A DNA stretch of 64,000 nucleotides from an uncultured Acidimicrobiales bacterium (GTDB taxonomy: Bacteria > Actinomycetota > Acidimicrobiia > Acidimicrobiales > SZUA-35): NCBI GenBank assembly GCA_937925335.1, contig CALEWY010000008.1, positions 126,066 to 190,065 on the forward strand. Reading direction: 5' to 3'. The notes beneath the pieces were generated by a model that saw only the letters and a list, made by a program, of their open reading frames with translations, ran no database searches and was not told where the DNA came from. Made by a program: the position numbers and the translations under genes. This document shows, in pieces, positions 28,106-36,377 of this stretch. The number at the start of each line of letters is the position of its first letter. The first letter of the stretch is position 1.

Positions 28106-28669
28106 ATGGCGACCACCACGACCAACGATCTGAAGAATGGCATGACCCTCGATCTCGATGGTGATCTCGTGCAGGTCGTCGAGTTTCAACACGTGAAACC
28201 AGGCAAGGGTGGCGCCTTTGTGCGCACCACCCTGCGCAACTGGCGGACCGGTTCGGTCGTCGACCGCACCTTCCGAGCTGGTGAACGAGTCGAGCGAGCG
28301 TTCATCGAGAAGTCCGACGTGCAGTTCCTCTACCGAGAGGGATCGGATTTCGTGGTGATGGACACCGAGACCTTTGAGCAGCACAACGTCACCGAGGTCT
28401 CCATGGGGGAGAACTCCGGCTACATCGTTGAGAGCTCGAACCTCACGATGCTGCGCTACCTCGAAGAGGTCATCGGCATCGAGCTGCCGGCATCGGTTGA
28501 ACTGGCGATCGCCGAGACCGAGCCAGGTGTGCAGGGTGATCGTGTGTCCGGTGCCCGCAAGCCGGCGACACTCGAGACCGGCCTTGTGGTGCAGGTTCCG
28601 TTGTTCGTTGAGCAGGGTGAGCGGATCAAGGTCGACACTCGCAACGGCGAATACATGACCCGAGCGTGA
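28106..28669 (+). CDS. efp: Elongation factor P
   Basis: TTNDLKNGMTLDLDGDLVQVVEFQHVKPGKGGAFVRTTLRN. Confidence 0.97.
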   Translation: MATTTTNDLKNGMTLDLDGDLVQVVEFQHVKPGKGGAFVRTTLRNWRTGSVVDRTFRAGERVERAFIEKSDVQFLYREGSDFVVMDTETFEQHNVTEVSMGENSGYIVESSNLTMLRYLEEVIGIELPASVELAIAETEPGVQGDRVSGARKPATLETGLVVQVPLFVEQGERIKVDTRNGEYMTRA

Positions 28670-29076
28670 GTCGCCGCGACGAAGGTTGGATTGGTTCGCG
28701 TCGAGAGGCCCGAGAGCGAGCGCTCGAGCTCTCCTATGAGATGGATCGCCGTTCGGTCAGCGTCGATGAGGTTCTCGAATCGTTACCGCTCGAGCCAGAG
28801 CCCTACACGATGGTGCTGCTTCGGGCCGCTGAACTCGAACGTACTCGCGCCGAACAGCTCATCAGCGAGACGTCGACACGTTGGCCGATCAACCGCATGC
28901 CGGTGATGGATGTGGTCGTGATGCGGCTGGCCGTTGCCGAGATGCTGACGACCGACACACCCACCGGCGTGATTTTGTCTGAAGCGGTCGACATGGCCAG
29001 CCGATACTCAACCGAGGAGTCGGGCAAGTTCGTCAACGGCGTGCTCTCGGCAATCGCCAAGACGGTTCGGAACTAG
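28666..29076 (+). CDS. nusB: Transcription antitermination factor NusB
   Basis: REARERALELSYEMDRR; NRMPVMDVVVMRLAVAEML; KFVNGVLSAIAK. Confidence 0.94.
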   Translation: MSRRDEGWIGSRREARERALELSYEMDRRSVSVDEVLESLPLEPEPYTMVLLRAAELERTRAEQLISETSTRWPINRMPVMDVVVMRLAVAEMLTTDTPTGVILSEAVDMASRYSTEESGKFVNGVLSAIAKTVRN

Positions 29077-29120
29077 CCGGCCTCCGTGGCGTGAACGGCT
29101 CCCGGAGGGAGTTGCCGGCC
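29077..29120 (+). repeat. Hairpin repeat unit A (GGCCTCCGTGG...GAACGG...CGGAGGGAGT) after nusB
   Basis: CCTCCG (29081-29086) pairs with CGGAGG (29103-29108); same family as units at 31807-31894. Confidence 0.75.
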
Positions 29121-29244
29121 CCCGTGATGTAGGCCGTACGGCTCATTAACCAGTCACTCAACCCATCGCTTTGTGTGGTATGCGGCCACGAAGGGTGCTC
29201 AAGACTCATCAAGCAATGAGTGATTGTGGCCGAGAACTACCTGT

Positions 29245-30954
29245 ATGGGTAGTACTCCGGCGAAGTCCTCACGTGTGTTCTCGCGGCTCTTGGTCGTGCT
29301 GGCGTTGTTCGCCGCTGTTCTGGTTGCACCCACAGCGACTCCAGCGGCTGAGGCAACCGGCGGTGGCTGGATCGATACGTCGAACCGGAACGCCGTCGTC
29401 TCCGCCTACAACGCCGAGTTCGGCGCCGCTGCTGCACCGATTGGTTGGACGGGCAACCGAGCCACGTGCTCTCCGGGCACCACGTCCCAGGCGTTCCGCA
29501 ACGATGTCATCGGGCGAGTCAACTTCTTCCGTCAGATGGCCGGCGTTCCCGGTGGTGTCACCGAGGATCCGTCGCTGAGCGCGGCAGCACAAGAGATGGC
29601 GCTGATGATCGGCGTCACCAACGACACGAACACGAACCGCAGCCCGCGCTGGCCAACGGTGCTTTCGCACAACCCCCAGCCTCGACAGTCCTCTGGTTCG
29701 CAGAACGGCTACGACTGCTTCACGACCACCGGTCAGACCGCCGCTGGCAAAAGCAACCTCTATCTCGGCCGCTACGGCGTCGACTCGATCGATGGCTACA
29801 TGCTCGATCCCGGAGCCGGTAACGCCGCCGTTGGCCACCGCAACTGGATTCTCCACCCCACCCTTCGCCAGATCGGAACCGGAGACGTGCCGTCACCGGG
29901 CTGGAGCTCGAATGCGCTCTACGTGATCACCGGTGACACCTTTGCTCCTCAGCCTGCGATGCGAGAGAGCACCGGCATGGTCGCTTGGCCGCCCCGAGGT
30001 TTCGTGCCCGGCGATCTTGTGTATCCCCGTTGGTCACTCGGTCTTCGTGGCGCCAACTTCGACAGCTCGAACGTGTCGGTGACCCGCAATGGGCAAGCCG
30101 TGTCGACCAGCGTCGAGTTCCGTAACTCCACCACCAACGGTGCACCCTTCTCGATCCTGGTGTGGAACGTGAATGGTGTCGACACTGCGCCGGCCGCTGA
30201 CACGACCTACACGGTCACGGTCACCAACGTCGCCGTCGCCGGTACGTCCCAGACCATCTCCTACGACGTCACGATTCTTGGCGACACGCCCGCACCGACA
30301 CCGACGACGCCGACCGATCCTCCAGCCTCCGCGGCTGAGATGCAGAACTTCGTCGTGCAGGCCTACCAAGACTTCCTGGGTCGTCAGCCGAGCGCTTCGG
30401 AGCTCAGCACCTGGACCGGTCGCCTCACCAGCGGCTCATCGAGCAGCTTCGACTTCGTCCGTGCCCTTGCCGATAGCCCCGAGTGGACCGCCTACGTCGT
30501 CGATCAGATGTATCTCGACACCCTCGGCCGTCGCCCCGATGCTGGCGGACGCAACTTCTGGATTGGGCGCCTGCAGTCGGGAACGACCGTTGCCGCAGCC
30601 GCTGCATCGTTCTACGGAAGCCCCGAATACATCGAGAACGAAGGTGGCACCTACGACGCCTGGATTCGCGATCTCTATGCCGAATTGCTGCTCCGCACAC
30701 CGGAGAGCACCGGACTGTCGTTCTGGGTTTCCCAGGCGAACCAGCGCGGACCCGGCAACGTTGCCTTTGACTTCTACCAGTCCCAAGAGAGCCGTGAGAC
30801 TCGCGTCAACCTGCTGTATGAGACCTTCCTCAACCGAGGCCCTGACTCCAGCGGCCTTGCCTACTGGGCTGGTCAACTGAACAACGGTGACGATCTCGCT
30901 CTCGCAGCGTTCTTGGCTTCGAGCCCCGAGTACTTCGCTCTCGCTCAGAAGTAG
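29245..30954 (+). CDS. Secreted CAP/SCP-domain protein with C-terminal DUF4214 repeats
   Basis: Signal peptide; NRNAVVSAYNAEF, AAQEMALM, AAVGHRNWILHPTLRQIGTG (CAP); four LGRxPxxxxxxxW DUF4214 units. Confidence 0.88.
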   Translation: MGSTPAKSSRVFSRLLVVLALFAAVLVAPTATPAAEATGGGWIDTSNRNAVVSAYNAEFGAAAAPIGWTGNRATCSPGTTSQAFRNDVIGRVNFFRQMAGVPGGVTEDPSLSAAAQEMALMIGVTNDTNTNRSPRWPTVLSHNPQPRQSSGSQNGYDCFTTTGQTAAGKSNLYLGRYGVDSIDGYMLDPGAGNAAVGHRNWILHPTLRQIGTGDVPSPGWSSNALYVITGDTFAPQPAMRESTGMVAWPPRGFVPGDLVYPRWSLGLRGANFDSSNVSVTRNGQAVSTSVEFRNSTTNGAPFSILVWNVNGVDTAPAADTTYTVTVTNVAVAGTSQTISYDVTILGDTPAPTPTTPTDPPASAAEMQNFVVQAYQDFLGRQPSASELSTWTGRLTSGSSSSFDFVRALADSPEWTAYVVDQMYLDTLGRRPDAGGRNFWIGRLQSGTTVAAAAASFYGSPEYIENEGGTYDAWIRDLYAELLLRTPESTGLSFWVSQANQRGPGNVAFDFYQSQESRETRVNLLYETFLNRGPDSSGLAYWAGQLNNGDDLALAAFLASSPEYFALAQK

Positions 30955-30988
30955 ATCTGCCTCGGCGGAACCGCACTAGGGTCCCATC

Positions 30989-31777
30989 GTGCGAGAAAAC
31001 ACGATGAAGCAGACCTGGAACGACGGCGGGCATTCGCTCGGATTGTGGCTCTCAGCGCCCGATCCGGTTGGCGCGGAGATGATCGCTGCGGCGGACTTCG
31101 ACTACCTGAACATCGACATGCAGCACGGCGCGGTCGATTACCAAACGACGCTGTCGATTCTCCAGGCCGTTCGCACCTCGAAGGCCATCCCAACGGTGCG
31201 GGTGCCCTGGAACGAACCCGGCATGATCGGCAAGGTGCTCGACGCTGGCGCGATGGGTGTGATCATTCCGATGGTGAACACTGCCGAGCAGGCTCGCCAA
31301 GCTGTGTCAGCGTGCCTCTATGCGCCGGCGGGTTCGCGTAGTCACGGCCCGATGCGAGCCAGGTTCGCCTACGGTGCCGACTATCAGCCGAATGCCAACG
31401 AAACGGTCGCCGTGATCCCGATGATCGAGACGGTCGAAGCGGTCGAGAACCTTGACGCCATCCTCGACGTCGAAGGCATCGATGCGGTCTACGTCGGTCC
31501 GGCCGACCTCTCGCTCACCCTTGGATTGCCGCCCGCTGGCGATCACGAGGATGCATCGTTCAACGATGCGCTGAAGACGATCGTCGACGGCTGCACCAAG
31601 CGCGGCATTGTCGCTGGCATCCATGCGTCGCCGGGTCTCGTGCAAAAGCGCCTGGCCATGGGCTTCCGCATGATCACGGTGACGTCCGACCTGTTAGCGA
31701 TGCAGGCTGGCATCGATGCCAGCCTCGCCACCGCACGAGACACCTCCGGAGCCGCCGAAGCCGGCTCGATGTACTGA
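30989..31777 (+). CDS. HpcH/HpaI aldolase family protein
   Basis: FDYLNIDMQHGAVDYQT; RVPWNEPGMIGKVLDAGAMGVIIPMVNTAEQA; MIETVEAVENLDAIL; DAVYVGPADLSLTLG. Confidence 0.93.
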   Translation: MRENTMKQTWNDGGHSLGLWLSAPDPVGAEMIAAADFDYLNIDMQHGAVDYQTTLSILQAVRTSKAIPTVRVPWNEPGMIGKVLDAGAMGVIIPMVNTAEQARQAVSACLYAPAGSRSHGPMRARFAYGADYQPNANETVAVIPMIETVEAVENLDAILDVEGIDAVYVGPADLSLTLGLPPAGDHEDASFNDALKTIVDGCTKRGIVAGIHASPGLVQKRLAMGFRMITVTSDLLAMQAGIDASLATARDTSGAAEAGSMY

Positions 31778-31806
31778 GATGCTGAGCGGCTCCGCACGAG
31801 AAACTC

Positions 31807-31894
31807 ACGCTGGGCCTCCGTGGCCATGAACGGCCCCTGGAGGGAGTCAGACGCTGGGCCTCCGTGGCCATGAACGGCCCCCGGAGGGAATCGC
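31807..31894 (+). repeat. Two tandem 44-nt hairpin repeat units (B, C)
   Basis: acgctgggcctccgtggccatgaacggcccctggagggagtcag followed by acgctgggcctccgtggccatgaacggcccccggagggaatcgcag. Confidence 0.95.
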
Positions 31895-31929
31895 AGAGCA
31901 TACGTGAGCTCGGCATCGCGGATCAGCTC

Positions 31930-32331
31930 ATGTTGGAAGAGCTGTTGGATGCGATCTGGGGCGAGTGGCGCAATGTGTTGGCGCCGGGTGCGTCTGGGCC
32001 GATGTCGTTCATTGCGGATTCGTCGACGTTTGCGTTTGGTGGGTATGTCGACAACGAACCGGCGGCGTTTGCGTGGGGGAGTGTGCAGCGTCGGCCGAAT
32101 GGCGAGACCGTCGCCTATCTCGATGAGCTCGATGTGCTCGAGGTTCATCGGCGGAAGGGTTTGGGGTCGTTGATGGTCGAGGCTGTGGTGGCGTGGGCTC
32201 GGCGCAACCAGCACAGCGAGGTTTGGGTGTCGGCTCGCAGCGACAACACCGCCGCGATCGCTCTCTATCAACAGCTCGGCGCCGACGCCGACCCGGCACC
32301 GGCAACGAACTTCACCTTCCGTCTCGTGTGA
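31930..32331 (+). CDS. GNAT family N-acetyltransferase
   Basis: LDELDVLEVHRRKGLGSLMVEAVVAWAR; VSARSDNTAAIALYQQLGA. The upstream part of the track ORF (31864) lies in a repeat, so start is uncertain. Confidence 0.83.
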   Translation: MLEELLDAIWGEWRNVLAPGASGPMSFIADSSTFAFGGYVDNEPAAFAWGSVQRRPNGETVAYLDELDVLEVHRRKGLGSLMVEAVVAWARRNQHSEVWVSARSDNTAAIALYQQLGADADPAPATNFTFRLV

Positions 32332-32337
32332 AGCGGG

Positions 32338-32359
32338 CGATGAGTCGTTAGTCTCATCG
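32338..32359 (+). other. Perfect 7-bp inverted repeat (CGATGAG-8nt-CTCATCG) between GNAT gene and pyr operon
   Basis: cgatgag tcgttagt ctcatcg. Possible terminator stem or operator. Confidence 0.6.
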
Positions 32360-32368
32360 GCGGAGTTG

Positions 32369-32401
32369 TCCGTCAAACCGGTTCCGTGAGGCCGGTACGG
32401 A
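32369..32401 (+). promoter_or_regulatory. Candidate PyrR-binding RNA loop in pyr leader
   Basis: TCCGT-CAA-ACCGG-TTCCGTGAGG-CCGGT-ACGGA: bipartite stem with a UCC/GUGAGG-type loop, upstream of pyrR. Confidence 0.75.
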
Positions 32402-32416
32402 GAGCAGGAGAAGCGA

Positions 32417-32983
32417 TTGGCAGAACGCGAACGACGACGCACGCCCCCGTTTGGGGGCGTTTTTGTTGCCCAGACCACGATTCTCGACCGTGACGCGGTC
32501 GCTCGTGCGATCCGGCGAATGGCCCACGAGATCATCGAACGGAACGAGGGCCTCGACGACGTTGTCCTCGTCGGTCTGCAGACCGGGGGTGTTCCGATCG
32601 CTGAGTCGCTCGCCATCGCCCTCGATGAGATCGAAGGTGTGGAGGTTCCGATCGGTCGCCTCGACGTGGCCTTCTACCGAGACGACATCAACCTTCGGCC
32701 GGTATTGCCTGAGGCCTCGACCGAGATCGAGTTCGACATCAGCCGGAAGACGGTTGTGCTCGCCGACGATGTTCTCTTCACGGGGCGCACGATTCGGGCG
32801 GCGCTCGACGCACTCGTCGATCAAGGGCGGCCTCGAGCGGTGCAACTCGCCGTCATGGTCGACCGAGGGCACCGAGAGCTTCCCATTCGGCCCGACTATG
32901 TCGGCAAGAACCTGCCGACACGCCGTGATGAGGTCGTCAATGCGACGATCGACGGTGTCGAACTCGGCACGATGGAGCGCTGA
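32417..32983 (+). CDS. pyrR: Bifunctional pyrimidine operon attenuator / uracil phosphoribosyltransferase PyrR (TTG start)
   Basis: TTILDRDAVARAIRRMAHEIIERNEG; VVLADDVLFTGRTIRAALDAL; AGGAG 6 nt before TTG. Confidence 0.93.
   Translation: MAERERRRTPPFGGVFVAQTTILDRDAVARAIRRMAHEIIERNEGLDDVVLVGLQTGGVPIAESLAIALDEIEGVEVPIGRLDVAFYRDDINLRPVLPEASTEIEFDISRKTVVLADDVLFTGRTIRAALDALVDQGRPRAVQLAVMVDRGHRELPIRPDYVGKNLPTRRDEVVNATIDGVELGTMER
32441..32464 (+). terminator. Intrinsic-terminator-like hairpin plus T-run within pyrR 5' codons
   Basis: ACGCCCCC-GTTT-GGGGGCGT followed by TTTT: 8-bp stem, 4-nt loop, T-run. Confidence 0.8.
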
Positions 32984-32985
32984 TC

Positions 32986-33936
32986 GTGCGCGAGTTGATC
33001 TCGATCGATGATCTGTCCGCCCAGGACCTAGCCGATGTGCTCGACCTCGCAACACAGTTCGCTGAGGTCCAGAAGCGAGACATGCCAAAGGTGCCGGCCC
33101 TTCGTGGTCGGACGGTGGTGCTCGCGTTCTTCGAGGACTCCACCCGCACTCGCACGAGCTTCGACATCGCCGCCCGTCGGCTCTCCGCTGACGTCGTGAA
33201 CTTCTCGGCTGGAGCCAGCTCGCTGAAGAAGGGTGAGTCGCTCCGCGACACGATCGAAACCATCACGGCGATGGGTGTCGACGCGATCGTCGTTCGCCAC
33301 GCAAGTTCCGGTGTCCCGACGGCCATCTCCGGCTGGACCGACGCTGCGGTCGTCAACGCAGGCGACGGCTGGCACCAACATCCGACGCAGGCTCTGCTCG
33401 ATTCGTTCACGATCCGTGATCACTTCGGTTCGCTGGAGGGCAAACGGATTGCCCTCGTCGGCGACATTCTTCATTCACGGGTCGCCCGCTCCAACGCCGC
33501 AGCGTTCTCCAAGCTCGGAGCCGAGGTCGTCGTGGTCGCGCCAAAAACCTTGCTTCCCTCAACGCTCGACGGTTGGCCGGTCACGGTTGAAACGAACCTC
33601 GACGCAGTGATCGGCGACCTCGATGTCGCCTACTTCCTTCGCATCCAGAAAGAGCGGATGGGATCAGGGCTGCTTCCGAGCGACCGTGAGTATCGAACCC
33701 GCTATGGCCTCACGGTCGAGCGAGCCGCTCGCCTGGCAGACGATGCATTGATCATGCACCCGGGGCCGATGAACCGTGGCGTTGAGATCGACCCGGAAGT
33801 TGCCGACGATCCCAGGGCGGTCGTGCTCGGGCAGGTCGCCAACGGCGTCCCGGTCCGGATGGCCGTCCTCTACTCCGTGCTCGGTCCCGGTCGCTTCGAC
33901 CACGAGGACGAACTCGAGGCGGTGGCTGCATCATGA
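32986..33936 (+). CDS. pyrB: Aspartate carbamoyltransferase catalytic subunit
   Basis: FFEDSTRTRTSFDIAARRL; HPTQALLD; HPGPMNRGVEI. Confidence 0.97.
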   Translation: MRELISIDDLSAQDLADVLDLATQFAEVQKRDMPKVPALRGRTVVLAFFEDSTRTRTSFDIAARRLSADVVNFSAGASSLKKGESLRDTIETITAMGVDAIVVRHASSGVPTAISGWTDAAVVNAGDGWHQHPTQALLDSFTIRDHFGSLEGKRIALVGDILHSRVARSNAAAFSKLGAEVVVVAPKTLLPSTLDGWPVTVETNLDAVIGDLDVAYFLRIQKERMGSGLLPSDREYRTRYGLTVERAARLADDALIMHPGPMNRGVEIDPEVADDPRAVVLGQVANGVPVRMAVLYSVLGPGRFDHEDELEAVAAS

Positions 33937-35231
33937 CCACCACCGTGATCGCCGGCGGGCGGATCTTGGATCAGGCCGGAGAACGATCGGGCGACGTACT
34001 GGTCGATGACGAGACCGGATTGATCGTTGAGGTTGGTCCGTCCTTGTCCGGCGACCGAACGCTCGACGCAACCGATTCGGTCACCGTTCCGGGTTTCGTC
34101 GACCTCCACGCCCACCTGCGCCAGCCTGGTAACGAGGCGGCGGAGACCATCCTGAGCGCCAGCCGTGCGGCGGCCAAAGGTGGTTACACCGCCGTCATCG
34201 CAGCGCCGGACATCGAACCGTGCGCCGACTCGGCTTCGGTGGTCAGCGACGTCATGGCGCTTGGCGCCGTCGCACTGTGTGACGTCGTACCGGCGGCGGC
34301 GATCAGCGTCGGCCGCAGCGGCGAGGAACTCGCACCACTCGGCGAACTCGCAGACCTTGGCGTGCGGCTGTTCAGCGATGAGGGCCACGGCGTGCAAAAC
34401 GCTGGGTTCATGCGAAACGCACTCGACTATGCGAGCAGCGTCGGCACAGTTGACGGCGCACCGCTCGTCCTTGCGCAACGGTGTGATGTCGCGAGCCTTT
34501 CGATCGGCGCTCAGATGCACGAGGGGGAGTGGTCATCTCGTTTGGGCCTCGGCGGTGCTCCGGCGGAAGCCGAAGAGCTCATGGTGATGCGTGACATCGC
34601 GCTCGCTCGCCTCACGGGTGCTCGAGTCCACTTCCAGTGTTTGTCGACCGCCGGTTCGATCGCAATGGTTCGAGCGGCGAAGGCCGGAGGGGTCGCCGTG
34701 ACGGCCGAAGTGACACCACACCATTTCACCTTCACCCACGAGGCCTGCTCCTCCTACGACACGAACACCAAGGTGTCGCCGCCGCTTCGTACGACCGATG
34801 ATGTCGCGGCGATCAAGGCTGGTCTCGCCGACGGCGCAATCGACGCGATCGCAACGGATCATGCCCCGCACGCTCCCGACGACAAGGAGCGTCCGTTTGA
34901 TCAAACGTCAGCGGGTGTGATCGGCCTGGAGACAGCGTTTGCTGTCGCCCTGACCGAACTCGACATCGACTTGGCGGCCATCGTCGGGTTGTTGTCGTGG
35001 CAACCGGCTCAGATCGCCGGGCTGGCCGATCGACATGGCCGCACAATCGAGGTCGGTGCACCCGCCAACCTTGCGGTGATCGATCCACACCATCGCTGGA
35101 TCGTGAAACCCAGTGAGCTGTCCAGCCGTTCACGCAATACTCCTTTTGCCGGTCGAGAGTTGACCGGCAAAGTCCGCCACACGATTCATCACGCCACCCC
35201 CGTGGTCGAAAACTTCGAGGCAACCCGATGA
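33933..35231 (+). CDS. pyrC: Dihydroorotase (one predicted metal-ligand His replaced)
   Basis: PGFVDLHAHLRQPG; TAEVTPHHFTF; AIATDHAPHAPDDK; pyr operon context. Confidence 0.92.
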   Translation: MTTTVIAGGRILDQAGERSGDVLVDDETGLIVEVGPSLSGDRTLDATDSVTVPGFVDLHAHLRQPGNEAAETILSASRAAAKGGYTAVIAAPDIEPCADSASVVSDVMALGAVALCDVVPAAAISVGRSGEELAPLGELADLGVRLFSDEGHGVQNAGFMRNALDYASSVGTVDGAPLVLAQRCDVASLSIGAQMHEGEWSSRLGLGGAPAEAEELMVMRDIALARLTGARVHFQCLSTAGSIAMVRAAKAGGVAVTAEVTPHHFTFTHEACSSYDTNTKVSPPLRTTDDVAAIKAGLADGAIDAIATDHAPHAPDDKERPFDQTSAGVIGLETAFAVALTELDIDLAAIVGLLSWQPAQIAGLADRHGRTIEVGAPANLAVIDPHHRWIVKPSELSSRSRNTPFAGRELTGKVRHTIHHATPVVENFEATR

Positions 35232-36373
35232 CCCTCTCTGCATTCCATGGTTCCGCATCACAACACTCACCTCCGCAGGCGGCTGCGCTCGTCCTCGCCG
35301 ACGGCTCCGTCTTCGAGGGTGAACTGATCGGGGCGACACCAGCCGGTGGCATCGCCGCCGGCGAAGTCGTGTTCAACACGGCGCTTTCCGGCTACCAGGA
35401 GATCCTGACCGATCCCTCCTACGCCGGTCAGATCATCACGTTCACCTACCCCCACATCGGCAACTACGGCACCAACCGAGCCGACAACGAGAGCCGCGGC
35501 GGATTCGCCCGCGGTGTGATCGTGCGAGACATGGCACGGCGCCACTCGAACTGGCGGGCCGAGTCGCACCTCGACGACTTCCTTCGCAGCCTCGGGTTGA
35601 CAGGCATCGCCGGCCTCGACACCCGACGCCTCACCCGCATGATCCGAAGCAACGGCGCGATTCCCGGAGCGTTCGGAGCCGTCGAGGGTGAAGGAGCGGT
35701 CGACCTTGCGGCGCTGACCGCAGCCGCCGCCGCAGAGCCGGGGACGACCGGGATCGATCTCGTCAACGCCGTGACGACGAGCGAGCCGTACACGGTCGGA
35801 CAGGCGAAGGGGACCGCACCGCTCGTCGTCGCCTACGACTTCGGGATCAAGACCAGCATCCTCGACAACCTCGGAGCGTTTGCGACCGTCGAAGTCGTGC
35901 CGGCTTCGACCACGGCAGCCGATGTGATGGCTCGCGAGCCCGCCGGTGTGTTCCTCTCGAACGGCCCGGGTGACCCCGAGACCGTTCCCGACTCGATCGA
36001 AGCCATCGGTGGTCTGCTCGGCAACGTTCCCATCTTCGGGATCTGCCTCGGCCATCAGCTGCTGTCGCTGGCGATCGGTGCCGACATCGAGAAGTTGCCG
36101 TTCGGTCATCACGGCGGCAACCACCCGGTGAAGGAGCTCGCCACCAACAAGGTCGAGATCACGAGCCAGAACCACAACTTTGCCGTCATGGCCGACTCAC
36201 TCGGGACGGTTGCCGACATGACACACGTCAACCTCAACGACGGCGTCTGCGAAGGAATCTCGGTGCGGAATGAGCAGGCGTTCAGCGTGCAACACCATCC
36301 AGAAGCGAGCCCCGGACCACACGATGCGGTCCATTTGTTCCAACGATTCGCCGAGATGATCGGGAAGGGCTGA
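35228..36373 (+). CDS. carA: Carbamoyl-phosphate synthase small subunit
   Basis: [50 protein letters not shown]. Confidence 0.97.
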   Translation: MTLSAFHGSASQHSPPQAAALVLADGSVFEGELIGATPAGGIAAGEVVFNTALSGYQEILTDPSYAGQIITFTYPHIGNYGTNRADNESRGGFARGVIVRDMARRHSNWRAESHLDDFLRSLGLTGIAGLDTRRLTRMIRSNGAIPGAFGAVEGEGAVDLAALTAAAAAEPGTTGIDLVNAVTTSEPYTVGQAKGTAPLVVAYDFGIKTSILDNLGAFATVEVVPASTTAADVMAREPAGVFLSNGPGDPETVPDSIEAIGGLLGNVPIFGICLGHQLLSLAIGADIEKLPFGHHGGNHPVKELATNKVEITSQNHNFAVMADSLGTVADMTHVNLNDGVCEGISVRNEQAFSVQHHPEASPGPHDAVHLFQRFAEMIGKG

Positions 36374-36377
36374 CCCA

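Noticed and set aside
31807-31894. Considered a tRNA or structured small RNA
   Set aside because: No cloverleaf or tRNA T-loop signature; two tandem simple hairpins fit better.
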